NCBI GenBank assembly: GCA_018712865.1
Contig: DVGH01000046.1
Location: 14,549 to 78,548 of the forward strand
Source of the DNA: Scatavimonas merdipullorum
Lineage (GTDB): Bacteria > Bacillota > Clostridia > Oscillospirales > Acutalibacteraceae
Direction: 5' to 3'
DNA length: 64,000 nucleotides
Positions 16,854 to 25,750 of this stretch are shown in pieces; position 1 is the first letter of the stretch, and the number at the start of each line of letters is the position of its first letter. The position numbers and the translations under genes are program-made. The notes beneath the pieces are model-generated. The model saw only the letters and a program-made list of their open reading frames with translations, searched no databases and was not told the origin of the DNA.

Positions 16854-16882
16854 TTGCAAATTTATGTATCTTGTTTTATAAT
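16854..16882 (+). promoter_or_regulatory. Promoter of the thioesterase operon
   Basis: TTGCAA at 16854-16859, 17-base spacer, TATAAT at 16877-16882; about 100 bases before the thioesterase start codon. Confidence 0.7.
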
Positions 16883-16983
16883 AGAAACTGCCAAAGAGCA
16901 GATACCGCATTCCAGTATAGCATCCTATAAAGTGGATTGCAATCTTTGCATGGCAAACGTATGGTTTTCAAAGGAGAATGTAA

Positions 16984-17415
16984 ATGGAACAAAACAGAAA
17001 AAAGGGATATACAAAGCAGACGACGGTAACGCAGGAAATGCTTGCCTGCGCGGTAAAAAGCGGCAGCCTGCGCGTGCTTGCAACGCCTGTGGCGGCGGCG
17101 CTTGCAGAAAACGCGGCCTGTACGCTTGCGCAGGAATATGTGGACGCGGGATGCACCACGGTGGGAACCGACATACACATTGCACACATCAGCCCGACCC
17201 CGGCAGGTGCAAAGGTGTGGGCAGAAGCGGAGCTTTTAAAGCATGAGGGAAGGGAGTTTGCCTTTTCCGTTACCGTTTTTGATGAAAGCGGAGTCGTCGC
17301 CACGGGGACGCATACGCGTTTTTCTGTAAAGGCGGACAGCTTTCAAAAAAAAGCCGATGCCAAGCTGCAAAAAGCGGACGCTGCAAACGACGAAGGGCAG
17401 GATGATGTTGAATGA
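16984..17415 (+). CDS. Hotdog-fold thioesterase, FlK-like family
   Basis: A 143-residue single-domain hotdog protein that probably hydrolyses an acyl-CoA thioester. The segment from about residue 12 to 115 (T-P-V-A-A-A-L-A-E-N-A-A, then V-G-T-D-I-H-I-A-H-I-S-P-T-P-A-G, then A-T-G-T-H-T-R-F) matches the FlK/YlxA-type thioesterase family, where a Glu and a Thr/His form the active site. The last 25 residues are a charged Lys/Ala/Asp tail without homology that I recognise. GGAGA precedes the ATG. The stop overlaps the start of the HAD gene, indicating an operon. Confidence 0.85.
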   Translation: MEQNRKKGYTKQTTVTQEMLACAVKSGSLRVLATPVAAALAENAACTLAQEYVDAGCTTVGTDIHIAHISPTPAGAKVWAEAELLKHEGREFAFSVTVFDESGVVATGTHTRFSVKADSFQKKADAKLQKADAANDEGQDDVE

Positions 17416-18071
17416 GGTGCAAGTACAAAACGGTCATGTTTGACCTTGACGGCACGCTCAGCGACTCTGCACAGGGAGTCAGGGACGGAATAGAAACCAC
17501 GCTTAAAAAAATGGGGAAGCCTGTACCGAACCTTGATGACACAAGCCTTTATGTGGGGCCGCCGTTGATTACGACCTTTATGAAGGTATGTGGCCTTTCA
17601 GGTGAAGAAGCCATACAGGCGGTAGAAATTTACCGGCAGGCTTATGAGGAAAGCGGAAAGTATAAAAATGCTTTATATAAAGGGATGGACAGACTGCTTT
17701 CTGATTTAAGGCAGGCGGGGGCCAGACTGTGCGTTGCTACGTCTAAGTATGAGGGCTTTGTGCAGGAGGTGCTGCAGCTGATTGGCATACCGAATGCTTT
17801 TGACCTGATCTGTGGTTCCAATTTGGACGGATCTAGAAAGGAAAAGGCGGATATTATCCGTTATGTGGCAAAAAAGCTTGGCTGCACCGTGACAAAAGAG
17901 ATGGTCCTTATTGGAGACACGGCCTTTGACGCGCTGGGCGCGATGGAAACGGGCTGTGATTTTATCGGCGTTACCTATGGCTTTGGAAAAACCGAACAGA
18001 TGCGCAATCTGGGGGTTGACAAGCTGTCAGACGACGTGGAGGGGCTTCGTTTTTATTTATTTGCAGATTAA
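17412..18071 (+). CDS. HAD-superfamily phosphatase (phosphoglycolate phosphatase-like)
   Basis: A 219-residue class I HAD hydrolase. Motif I is F-D-L-D-G-T-L-S-D-S (nucleophile and acid Asp, residues 10-19). The helical cap follows. Motif II is V-A-T-S-K, and motifs III/IV are K near 150 and I-G-D-T-A-F-D in the C-terminal part. It is most like the PGP/YsbA-type group acting on small phosphorylated metabolites. The start overlaps the upstream thioesterase stop by four bases. Substrate not determinable. Confidence 0.88.
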   Translation: MRCKYKTVMFDLDGTLSDSAQGVRDGIETTLKKMGKPVPNLDDTSLYVGPPLITTFMKVCGLSGEEAIQAVEIYRQAYEESGKYKNALYKGMDRLLSDLRQAGARLCVATSKYEGFVQEVLQLIGIPNAFDLICGSNLDGSRKEKADIIRYVAKKLGCTVTKEMVLIGDTAFDALGAMETGCDFIGVTYGFGKTEQMRNLGVDKLSDDVEGLRFYLFAD

Positions 18072-18157
18072 ACGCCAAAAAGACATGTTTTGCTTTTGCT
18101 TTTCATATAAATGAAGTGGCTTATTTTACAGGACGCTTGCGATAAGGAGGAGCAAAA

Positions 18158-18649
18158 GTGTTTATTGCAAAGAAAATTTCAAAGGCTACGGTTATTACGG
18201 TAGGGATATCGCTTTTGCTCGTAATACTTTTTATTATACGGGCAGCGTCCTGTTCTTCTGTTCAGGATACGGCGGTGGCGTCTATTGGTGTTTACAGCCT
18301 GAAGGCGGAAGACAACGCACAGAGGATTGCTTTTCTGGAGCAGTTTGGGTGGCAGGTGGAAAGCGATCCGGTTGAAATGACAGATGTTCTGATCCCACAA
18401 AGCTTTAATGAAACATACCAGAATTATAATGCAATTCAGCTTGCGCAGGGGTTGGACCTTACAAAATATAAAGGAAAAAGCTGCAGACGGGTCAGCTATG
18501 CTGTGACAAATTACCCCAAGACACAGGAAAACGTACAGGAAAGCGTGCGCGCAAACCTTTTGATTTATGAAGGAAGGGTGATCGGCGGGGATATATGCAG
18601 CACGCAGCTGGACGGCTTTATGCACGGGTTTGAGAAACCGCAGGCGTAG
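18158..18649 (+). CDS. DUF4830-type membrane-anchored protein
   Basis: A 163-residue protein with one N-terminal membrane helix (residues 12-30) followed by an extracellular domain containing R-I-A-F-L-E-Q-F-G-W and P-x-S-F-N-E-T-Y-Q-N-Y-N. These are the hallmarks of DUF4830 proteins found only in clostridia. Members usually sit beside translation or sporulation genes and have no known function. GTG start, seven bases after AAGGAGG. It lies 24 bases before the pseudouridine synthase gene and is probably co-transcribed with it. Confidence 0.75.
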   Translation: MFIAKKISKATVITVGISLLLVILFIIRAASCSSVQDTAVASIGVYSLKAEDNAQRIAFLEQFGWQVESDPVEMTDVLIPQSFNETYQNYNAIQLAQGLDLTKYKGKSCRRVSYAVTNYPKTQENVQESVRANLLIYEGRVIGGDICSTQLDGFMHGFEKPQA

Positions 18650-18673
18650 TTGTGAAAAAGAGGTGAAGGACGC

Positions 18674-19399
18674 TTGGCAAAGGAACGTCTGGATAAGCTT
18701 CTTGCGGGGCAGGGAACGGCCAGCCGTAAGGAGGTAAAAGCGCTGATAAAAAAGGGAAACGTGCAGGTAAACGGAGAGGTCTGCCTGCTTCCTGAAAGGA
18801 AAATTGACCCGGAAGAGGATAAAATAGAGATAAGCGGTGCATTACTAAATTTTAAGAGGCACGTGTATATTATGATGCACAAGCCGCCCGGCGTTTTAAG
18901 CGCTACAAACGATTTACGTGGAAAAACCGTGTTCGATCTGGTGCCGGAGGCGCTAAAACGCAAGGGGCTTTTTCCAGCGGGAAGGCTGGATAAAGACACC
19001 GAAGGCCTGCTGCTTTTAACAGACGACGGGGATTTTGCGCATAGAATGCTGTCGCCCCGGGAAAAGGTGTACAAGCGCTATGAAGCGCGGGTCGACAAGC
19101 CTATAACGGAGGATACGGTTCGTGCGTTTGAACAGGGCGTTGTTTTTGCAGACGGGACAAAGTGTATGCCCGCGCGGCTGGCTGTGTGCGGGGAGGATAA
19201 AACGCATGTACAGGTGGAGATTTGCCAGGGAATGTTCCACCAGGTGAAAAAAATGTTTCTCTGCTGCGGTTTGCACGTGCTTTTTTTAAAACGTACGGCG
19301 ATTGGAGGGCTAGTACTTGACGGTAATTTGCATAAAGGACAGTGTCGGGAATTGACGAAAAGAGAAGTTGCGGCTGTTTTTATCAGCAAAATGCCCTAA
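18674..19399 (+). CDS. rsuA: rRNA pseudouridine synthase, RsuA/RluB family
   Basis: A 241-residue RNA-modifying enzyme with an N-terminal S4 RNA-binding domain (R-L-D-K-L-L, residues 4-9; K-K-G-N-V-Q-V-N-G) and a catalytic domain. The catalytic aspartate lies in A-G-R-L-D-K-D-T-E-G-L-L (about residues 98-109). The length fits RsuA, which makes pseudouridine at position 516 of 16S rRNA; RluB/RluE-type targets are possible. TTG start, preceded by AGGTGAAGG. It closes the operon that begins with the thioesterase. Confidence 0.9.
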   Translation: MAKERLDKLLAGQGTASRKEVKALIKKGNVQVNGEVCLLPERKIDPEEDKIEISGALLNFKRHVYIMMHKPPGVLSATNDLRGKTVFDLVPEALKRKGLFPAGRLDKDTEGLLLLTDDGDFAHRMLSPREKVYKRYEARVDKPITEDTVRAFEQGVVFADGTKCMPARLAVCGEDKTHVQVEICQGMFHQVKKMFLCCGLHVLFLKRTAIGGLVLDGNLHKGQCRELTKREVAAVFISKMP

Positions 19400-19570
19400 A
19401 AAAGTAAATTGCATTTTGCCGGGTGTCGGATTTATATAAAATGTAAGTCTTAGATTTAGTGAAAAAAATAGTAGCAACTTCCGGAAAAATCTGTTATATT
19501 ATTAAATGAAATAAAACCTACTCTTTTTTATCCGCCTGGCGGGATAAAGGGTAGCAGGAGGTATTGTAGG

Positions 19571-20683
19571 ATGGCAAATGTATCGTTGAAAGGTATTTAT
19601 AAGATTTACGACGGCGGGGTAACGGCGGTTTCTGACTTTAATCTGGAAATTGAGGATAAAGAATTTATTATCCTGGTTGGACCGTCCGGCTGTGGTAAAT
19701 CGACGACGCTCCGCATGATCGCCGGCTTGGAGGATATAAGCAAAGGGGAGCTTTATATTGGCGGCGTGCTTTCAAACGACGTAGCACCAAAAGACAGGGA
19801 TATTGCCATGGTGTTCCAGAACTATGCGCTTTATCCGCATATGACTGTATATGACAATATGGCGTTTGGCTTAAAGCTGCGGAAAACGCCGAAAGACGAA
19901 ATGCGCCGCAGGGTAGAAGAAGCGGCAAGAATTTTGGATATTGCCCATCTGCTAGACCGTAAGCCAAAAGCGCTTTCCGGCGGCCAGCGCCAGCGTGTTG
20001 CGCTTGGACGTGCTATCGTGCGTGACCCGAAGGTTTTCTTGCTTGACGAACCGCTTTCCAATCTGGACGCAAAGCTCAGGGCGCAGATGCGCACGGAGAT
20101 TTCAAAGCTGCACCAAAGGCTGGGCACAACGTTTATTTATGTTACGCACGACCAGACCGAAGCAATGACGATGGGCACCAGGATTGTTGTAATGAAGGAC
20201 GGCCTGATCCAGCAAGTGGACACGCCGCAAAATCTTTATGACAAGCCCTGTAACGAATTTGTTGCGGGCTTTATTGGCTCGCCGCAGATGAACTTTATCA
20301 ATGCGACCGTTTGGAAAGTCAGCGACGGCTATACCCTGAAGTTTGACAAGTATGAAGTAAAGCTTCCTGCTTCTAAAAATAAAAATAACTGCCTTGCACG
20401 GTATGCCGGCAGGGAAGTCGTTTTTGGAATACGCCCTGAAAATGTGCACGATGAACCGGAATTTTTGGAAAAGGTAAGCGAAGGCATTATAGAAGCCAAT
20501 GTAGATGTTACCGAACTGATGGGCGCGGAAATTTATCTGTACCTGAATATTTCCGGTATTCCGATTACCGCCAGGGTGGAGCCCACCTCCAAAGCAAAGC
20601 CGGGCGATATTATCAAAATTGCGCTGGATCTTGAGAAAATCCATATTTTTTCCAAGGAAACAGAACAGACGATTACAAACTGA
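19571..20683 (+). CDS. msmX: Carbohydrate ABC transporter ATPase, UgpC/MsmX type
   Basis: A 370-residue cytoplasmic ATPase that energises sugar importers. Walker A is G-P-S-G-C-G-K-S-T-T (residues 38-47), the signature is L-S-G-G-Q-R-Q-R-V (about 135) and Walker B is V-F-L-L-D-E-P. The C-terminal third (E-V-V-F-G-I-R-P-E-N-V onward) is the TOBE/OB regulatory domain of the MalK group. No permease or binding protein is adjacent, as with the shared MsmX ATPase of Bacillus that serves several importers. A small hairpin lies just before the ribosome binding site (19528-19546), a possible control element. A terminator follows. Confidence 0.93.
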   Translation: MANVSLKGIYKIYDGGVTAVSDFNLEIEDKEFIILVGPSGCGKSTTLRMIAGLEDISKGELYIGGVLSNDVAPKDRDIAMVFQNYALYPHMTVYDNMAFGLKLRKTPKDEMRRRVEEAARILDIAHLLDRKPKALSGGQRQRVALGRAIVRDPKVFLLDEPLSNLDAKLRAQMRTEISKLHQRLGTTFIYVTHDQTEAMTMGTRIVVMKDGLIQQVDTPQNLYDKPCNEFVAGFIGSPQMNFINATVWKVSDGYTLKFDKYEVKLPASKNKNNCLARYAGREVVFGIRPENVHDEPEFLEKVSEGIIEANVDVTELMGAEIYLYLNISGIPITARVEPTSKAKPGDIIKIALDLEKIHIFSKETEQTITN

Positions 20684-20700
20684 ACAAAATAAACCGTATG

Positions 20701-20730
20701 CCGCCGCGGAGAACCCGCGGCGGTTTTTGT
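20701..20730 (+). terminator. Terminator after msmX
   Basis: GC-rich stem CCGCCGCGG/CCGCGGCGG followed by TTTTTGT, 17 bases after the stop. Confidence 0.88.
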
Positions 20731-20920
20731 ATTGCATAAAAAATGGATGAACGCGCAAAATGCATGAATAGGTGATCAAAGACACTATATTTTTAGTTGC
20801 TTAAATTTATTATAAGCTATAGAAACTATAGGAAATATAAGAAAACGAAAGACGTTTCTCTGAATTTGCCGGTTGATAAAGAGTGGATTCATAAGAACAT
20901 GCCCTAAAATAGAAAAAAGT

Positions 20921-20948
20921 TTGAAAAATAAGGAAAATTTGGTATAAT
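20921..20948 (+). promoter_or_regulatory. Promoter of gltX-glnS
   Basis: TTGAAA at 20921-20926, 16-base spacer, TATAAT at 20943-20948. The leader to the gltX start is only about 50 bases, too short for a T-box. Confidence 0.65.
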
Positions 20949-21006
20949 AATCAACATACGCTTTTGCTTTTATGTATGGCGAATTTTTTAAAGGGGATTT
21001 AAAACG

Positions 21007-22479
21007 ATGGCGGGTAAAACGGTACGAACAAGGTATGCGCCAAGCCCTACGGGATTTATGCATGTAGGGAACCTGCGTACGGCGCTTTATGAATATTTGA
21101 TTGCAAAATCGCAGGGTGGAAAATTTGTTTTGCGGATAGAAGACACGGATCAGCAGCGGTTGGTGGACGGTGCGGTTGATGTGATTTACAATACGCTGCG
21201 GGCGGCCGGGATTACGCATGATGAAGGGCCGGACGTGGGCGGAGATTACGGACCTTATATACAAAGCCAGCGAAGGGAAATGTACCTGCCGTATGCCATG
21301 CAGCTGGTTGAGCAGGGCAAGGCTTACCGCTGCTTTTGCACAAAGGAGCGCCTGGAAGCTCTGCAGCAGGACAGTGCGGGTGGCGGATACGACCGCCATT
21401 GCAGGGATCTGCCGCAGCAGGAAATAGAGCGGCTGCTTGCACAGGGCACCCCGTATGTGATTCGGCAAAAAATGCCGACGGAAGGCTCTACAACCTTTAC
21501 AGACGCGGTATATGGAACGATCACGGTTGAAAACAGCGAGCTGCAGGATCAAATTTTAATCAAAGCGGACGGCTACCCCACTTACAACTTTGCAAATGTT
21601 ATTGACGACCATACTATGGGGATTACGCATGTGGTCAGGGGCAGCGAATATTTGAGCTCGACCCCTAAATACAATCTGCTTTATCAGGCGTTTGGGTGGG
21701 AAATCCCAACCTATATTCATTTGCCCCTGATTATGGGAAAAGACGCCGACGGCAATGTTACAAAGCTTTCCAAGCGGCATGGGGCAACCGGCTTTGAAGA
21801 TTTGGTAAAAGAAGGCTATCTGCCGCAGGCGATTGTAAATTATATTGCGCTTTTAGGCTGGTGCCCAAAGGATAACAGAGAGCTGTTTACGCTTTCGGAG
21901 CTGGAAAAGGTTTTTTGTATAGAGGGAATCAGCAAGTCGCCGGCCGTGTTTGATTATGACAAACTTGCATGGTTTAACGCGGAATATATCAAAGCGATGA
22001 CGCCGCAGGCGTTTGTACAGGCGGCGATGCCGTATTTTCAACAGGTATTTGGTAAAACCCAAATGGACTATGGCAAGCTTGCCGCCATTTTGCAGCAGCG
22101 GGTGACGCAGCTGACGCAAATACCGGAAATGGTTGCGTTTTTTGTACAACAGCCCGATTACGACAAAATGCTGTTTGTCAATAAGAAAAGCAAGACCAAT
22201 TTAGAAAACGCGCCTGTTATGCTGCAGGCTGCGCTTGATGGGCTTTGCGGCCTGCAAAGCTGGGACCACGACAGCATTCATGATTGCCTTATAGATTTAG
22301 CCCAAACATTAGAGGTTAAAAACGGTACAGTTATGTGGCCTGTCAGGATTGCTGTGTCAGGGAAAATGGTTACACCCGGCGGCGCGGTTGAGATTTTAGA
22401 CATACTTGGGAGAGAAGAATCCCTGCGAAGGATGCGCCTGGGGCTTAAAAAGCTGGAGGGTTCATCACGTATCGTATAA
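21007..22479 (+). CDS. gltX: Glutamyl-tRNA synthetase
   Basis: A 490-residue class I aminoacyl-tRNA synthetase that charges tRNA-Glu in the cytoplasm. The HIGH-type motif appears as P-S-P-T-G-F-M-H-V-G-N (residues 12-22) and the KMSKS-type loop as K-L-S-K-R-H-G (about 253-259). The bacterial anticodon-binding helical domain occupies the C-terminal third. Length and domain order are normal. Because glnS follows, this enzyme is probably discriminating (tRNA-Glu only). AGGGG precedes the ATG. Confidence 0.97.
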   Translation: MAGKTVRTRYAPSPTGFMHVGNLRTALYEYLIAKSQGGKFVLRIEDTDQQRLVDGAVDVIYNTLRAAGITHDEGPDVGGDYGPYIQSQRREMYLPYAMQLVEQGKAYRCFCTKERLEALQQDSAGGGYDRHCRDLPQQEIERLLAQGTPYVIRQKMPTEGSTTFTDAVYGTITVENSELQDQILIKADGYPTYNFANVIDDHTMGITHVVRGSEYLSSTPKYNLLYQAFGWEIPTYIHLPLIMGKDADGNVTKLSKRHGATGFEDLVKEGYLPQAIVNYIALLGWCPKDNRELFTLSELEKVFCIEGISKSPAVFDYDKLAWFNAEYIKAMTPQAFVQAAMPYFQQVFGKTQMDYGKLAAILQQRVTQLTQIPEMVAFFVQQPDYDKMLFVNKKSKTNLENAPVMLQAALDGLCGLQSWDHDSIHDCLIDLAQTLEVKNGTVMWPVRIAVSGKMVTPGGAVEILDILGREESLRRMRLGLKKLEGSSRIV

Positions 22480-22526
22480 ACGTATAACGTTTTGTTGGCG
22501 GGAAACAGAATAGAGGAGAGGGTTCT

Positions 22527-24221
22527 ATGGCAGAAGGATGGAACAAGACGGAAGAAAGTGCAGGAAATGCCAATTTTATCCATGATTTTATAGATGAAGA
22601 TATAAAGGAGGGCGGCCAGTTTGCGGGGATGACGGTACACACGCGTTTTCCGCCGGAGCCCAACGGATATCTGCATATTGGTCATGCCAAAGCAATCTGC
22701 ATAGATTTTGGAACGGCGGAAAAATACGCGGGGATGTGCAATCTGCGCATGGATGATACGAACCCCACAAAGGAAGATGTAGAGTATGTGGATGCGATTC
22801 AGGAGGACATCCGCTGGCTTGGGTTTAGCTGGGGGAACCGGTTTTATTATGCGTCGGATTATTTTGAACAGATGTACCAATACGCAATTGAGCTGATTGA
22901 GAAAGGACTTGCTTACGTTTGTGAGCTTTCACCGGAGCAGATGCGTGAAAACAGAGGGGATCTGTCGAACCCTGCGACAAGCCCGTACCGCGACAGGCCG
23001 GTGGAAGAAAGCCTGGATCTTTTTCGGCGTATGCGCGCCGGGGAGTTTGAAGACGGAAAGATGACGTTGCGTGCAAAAATTGATCTTGCTTCCGGCAATT
23101 TTAATATGCGCGATCCCGTTTTATACAGGATCAACCGGATCCGCCATCATCGAACGGGCGATACCTGGTGTATTTACCCGATGTATGATTTTGCCCACCC
23201 GATCGAGGACGCGATCGAGGGGATTACCCATTCCTTATGCTCGCTGGAATTTGAGGACCACAGGCCGCTGTATGACTGGGTGATCCGCAATATCAGCGCG
23301 CCTTCCAAGCCGCGCCAGATTGAATTTGCACGTTTGGGGATTAACCATACCGTGATGAGCAAGCGCCGCCTGCGTACGCTGGTGGAGCAGGGGTATGTAG
23401 ACGGCTGGGACGACCCGCGCATGCCCACGCTCTGCGGACTGCGCCGCAGAGGCTATACGCCGAAGGCGATCCGCAATTTCTGTGACAGAATTGGCGTTTC
23501 GAAGGTCAACAGCACGGTGGAATACAGTTTTTTGGAGCATTGCCTGCGTGAAGACCTCAACGAATCGGCACAGCGCGTTATGGTTGTGCTGGATCCTGTC
23601 AAGCTGGTGATTACAAACTATCCAGAAGGAAAAACGGAGACCTTTGAAGTGGAAAACAATCCAAACAGGCCGCAGGACGGCAGCCGCACGATCACCTTTT
23701 CCAGGGAGCTGTTTATTGAACGCGACGACTTTATGGAAACGCCGGTCAAGGGGTACTTCCGCTTTTTTCCGGGGAATGAGGTGCGCCTGAAGTCCACCTA
23801 TATTGTGCGTTGTACGGGGTGCAAAAAGGATGCAGATGGAAACGTAACGGAGGTTTATGCAACCTATGATCCCGAAAGCCGGGGCGGCAATGCTGCGGAC
23901 GGAAGAAAGGTCAGAGGGACTGTGCATTGGGCAGATGCGCAGACGGCAGTGGACGCGCAGGTACGCTTGTACGATAACCTGTTTACAGTGCCGGATCCCG
24001 ATGCAGGCGACAAAAATTTTCTGAATTATGTAAATCCGCAGTCGCTTATTACACTGGATCATTGCAAAGCGGAGCGTTCTGTGCTGGAGGCTGCGCCGCC
24101 CAAGTCGTTTCAGTTTATGCGTTTGGGTTATTTTTGCCTGGACAGTAAGGACACAACGCCGCAAAAACCGGTATTTAACCGCAGTGTTTCGCTCAAGGAC
24201 GGGTTTAAAGGCCGAAAGTAA
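22527..24221 (+). CDS. glnS: Glutaminyl-tRNA synthetase
   Basis: A 564-residue class I synthetase that charges tRNA-Gln directly. The HIGH motif is P-P-E-P-N-G-Y-L-H-I-G-H (about residues 38-49) and the KMSKS motif is V-M-S-K-R-R-L (about 272-278); the C-terminal half forms the two beta-barrel anticodon-binding domains. Most Firmicutes lack GlnS and use the GatCAB amidotransferase. Its presence beside gltX, 47 bases downstream, points to one of the clostridial lineages that gained GlnS. GAGGAGAGGG precedes the start. Confidence 0.97.
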   Translation: MAEGWNKTEESAGNANFIHDFIDEDIKEGGQFAGMTVHTRFPPEPNGYLHIGHAKAICIDFGTAEKYAGMCNLRMDDTNPTKEDVEYVDAIQEDIRWLGFSWGNRFYYASDYFEQMYQYAIELIEKGLAYVCELSPEQMRENRGDLSNPATSPYRDRPVEESLDLFRRMRAGEFEDGKMTLRAKIDLASGNFNMRDPVLYRINRIRHHRTGDTWCIYPMYDFAHPIEDAIEGITHSLCSLEFEDHRPLYDWVIRNISAPSKPRQIEFARLGINHTVMSKRRLRTLVEQGYVDGWDDPRMPTLCGLRRRGYTPKAIRNFCDRIGVSKVNSTVEYSFLEHCLREDLNESAQRVMVVLDPVKLVITNYPEGKTETFEVENNPNRPQDGSRTITFSRELFIERDDFMETPVKGYFRFFPGNEVRLKSTYIVRCTGCKKDADGNVTEVYATYDPESRGGNAADGRKVRGTVHWADAQTAVDAQVRLYDNLFTVPDPDAGDKNFLNYVNPQSLITLDHCKAERSVLEAAPPKSFQFMRLGYFCLDSKDTTPQKPVFNRSVSLKDGFKGRK

Positions 24222-24286
24222 AAACAGCAAGTAAAGTAGCACAAGGAATGTTTGCTTTTTTTGGTTGTATTTTAAAAAGGTTTTTC

Positions 24287-24315
24287 TTTACACAAATTTT
24301 GCCGTATGGTATATT
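24287..24315 (+). promoter_or_regulatory. Promoter of the HdeD-like gene
   Basis: TTTACA at 24287-24292, 17-base spacer, TATATT at 24310-24315, about 48 bases before the start codon. Confidence 0.6.
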
Positions 24316-24362
24316 ATAAGCAGACGTTATGTCAATGAAACTTTTGTTTAGAGGAGGAAATT

Positions 24363-24902
24363 ATGAACACATTTGTAAAGGTGCTGTGGGTGATTGCCGG
24401 TATCGTTCTGATATTGGGGGGATGCGCGGCGTTTTTTAACCCGCTTTCAGCGTACGTTGTAACGGAAGTGATTTTCGGAGCGGCGTTGATTATTTCTGGT
24501 ATTGTAAGCATTATTGCCTATGCCCGGACAAGCAAGGTTATGATGGGCGCAGGCTGGGTTCTTGCAGACGGGATTTTATCCCTGATTTTGGGCGCGCTGA
24601 TCTGCTTTAGCAGATATAACGAAGGGTTATTTGCCATTACAATTTCAACCTTTCTTGGCTTATGGTTGTTGTTTTCAGGCATTTCCGAGACAATCCGTTC
24701 CTTTGACCTGCATAAGCTCGGTGCAAAAGGCTGGGGCTGGCTGACTGCCTGGGGGATTATCTGTATCCTTGGCGGGATTGCCGTGTTCTGCAACCCTGTG
24801 ATTACAGCAGTTGGAACAACCAGTTTCTTGAGCGGATTTATTCTGATCGCCGGCGGTATTGCGGCAATTACCAGATGCTTTACCAAAGACATTGAAGATT
24901 AA
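24363..24902 (+). CDS. HdeD/DUF308 family membrane protein
   Basis: A 179-residue protein made almost wholly of six hydrophobic helices arranged as three related pairs (G-I-V-L-I-L-G-G, then A-D-G-I-L-S-L-I-L-G-A, then W-G-I-I-C-I-L-G-G-I). This is the DUF308 repeat of HdeD, an acid-resistance membrane protein of E. coli. In Firmicutes the role is unknown. AGAGGAGG precedes the ATG. Monocistronic, with a strong terminator after it. Confidence 0.88.
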   Translation: MNTFVKVLWVIAGIVLILGGCAAFFNPLSAYVVTEVIFGAALIISGIVSIIAYARTSKVMMGAGWVLADGILSLILGALICFSRYNEGLFAITISTFLGLWLLFSGISETIRSFDLHKLGAKGWGWLTAWGIICILGGIAVFCNPVITAVGTTSFLSGFILIAGGIAAITRCFTKDIED

Positions 24903-24926
24903 GATATTTATTCTTTATCAAAACAC

Positions 24927-24963
24927 AAAAGACTCCAAAGCGGCTGCTTTGGAGTCTTTTGTT
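24927..24963. terminator. Bidirectional terminator
   Basis: 15-bp perfect stem beginning with AAAA and ending in TTTTGTT, between the convergent hdeD-like and SDR genes. Confidence 0.9.
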
Positions 24964-24984
24964 ATATACATAGCATAGAAAAAA

Positions 24985-25722
24985 TTAAATTACAAACCCT
25001 CCGTCAACGCCGAGCGTCTGCCCGGTAATAAAGGCGGCGGTGCTGTTTGAAAGAAAATAAACGGCGTTTGCCACGTCTTCGGCACTTCCCAGCCGTAAAA
25101 GCGGCGTTTCATTTTTTAAATCGGCAAGTGCAGGTTGGTCAAGACCTGCAAGCATATCGGTTTGAATCACGCCGGGCGCTACACAGTTTACACGGACGCC
25201 GCTGGGCGCTACTTCTTTTGCAAGCGCTTTTGTAAGCGCGATCACACCGCCTTTTGCGGCGCTGTAATGGACCTCGCAGCTGGCTCCCGTGCGCCCCCAC
25301 ATGGAGGAAACGTTTACGATTGAACCGGTATGCCTGCGCAGCATCGACGGTAAAACGGCGCGGCAGCAATAGAATACCCCCGTTAAATTTGTAGCGATCA
25401 TAGTTTGCCAATCCTGATCGGTAATATCTGTAAACAGCTTTTGTTGTGCAATGCCGGCATTGTTGACCAGCACATCTACAGCGCCAAATTTTTCTTCAAT
25501 GCAACGGACCATTGCGTTTACCTGCTGTGCGTCTTGGACATCGGCCTGGAACACAGCGGCGCGGCCGTTTTGCGACAAAATATTCTCGACGACTGCCTGC
25601 GCTTGCTGTGTGCTTGTATTGCAGTGAACAGCGACTGTGTATCCATTTTGCGCAAACAGCTTTGCCGTCTGCGCGCCAATGCCGCGCGCAGCGCCTGTAA
25701 TCAGCACCGTTTTTCTTTCCAT
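24985..25722 (-). CDS. Short-chain dehydrogenase/reductase (FabG/YmfI-like)
   Basis: A 245-residue NAD(P)-dependent oxidoreductase with the classical SDR motifs: T-G-A-A-R-G-I-G near residues 9-16, N-N-A-G near 86, catalytic Ser in N-V-S-S-M and Y-S-A-A-K near 150-154, and the C-terminal G-Q-T-L-G-V-D-G-G. It could be 3-oxoacyl-ACP reductase, but it lacks any fatty-acid gene neighbour and resembles the short clostridial proteins annotated as EF-P 5-aminopentanone reductase (YmfI). Ribosome binding site GGAAAGGA. The next gene on the strand is a flavin reductase 28 bases upstream, so the two are co-transcribed. Confidence 0.85.
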   Translation of the reverse strand: MERKTVLITGAARGIGAQTAKLFAQNGYTVAVHCNTSTQQAQAVVENILSQNGRAAVFQADVQDAQQVNAMVRCIEEKFGAVDVLVNNAGIAQQKLFTDITDQDWQTMIATNLTGVFYCCRAVLPSMLRRHTGSIVNVSSMWGRTGASCEVHYSAAKGGVIALTKALAKEVAPSGVRVNCVAPGVIQTDMLAGLDQPALADLKNETPLLRLGSAEDVANAVYFLSNSTAAFITGQTLGVDGGFVI

Positions 25723-25750
25723 ACCGGTATCCTTTCCTGTTTTTTGTGGT

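Noticed and set aside
20949..21006. T-box leader before gltX-glnS
   Set aside because: The leader is about 50 bases and has no T-box sequence or terminator.
20785..21552. 255-codon minus-strand frame across the gltX promoter and start
   Set aside because: Overlaps gltX antisense and lacks protein-like features or a ribosome binding site.
23235..24242. 335-codon open frame opposite glnS
   Set aside because: Shadow of the glnS reading frame; the glnS motifs are unambiguous.
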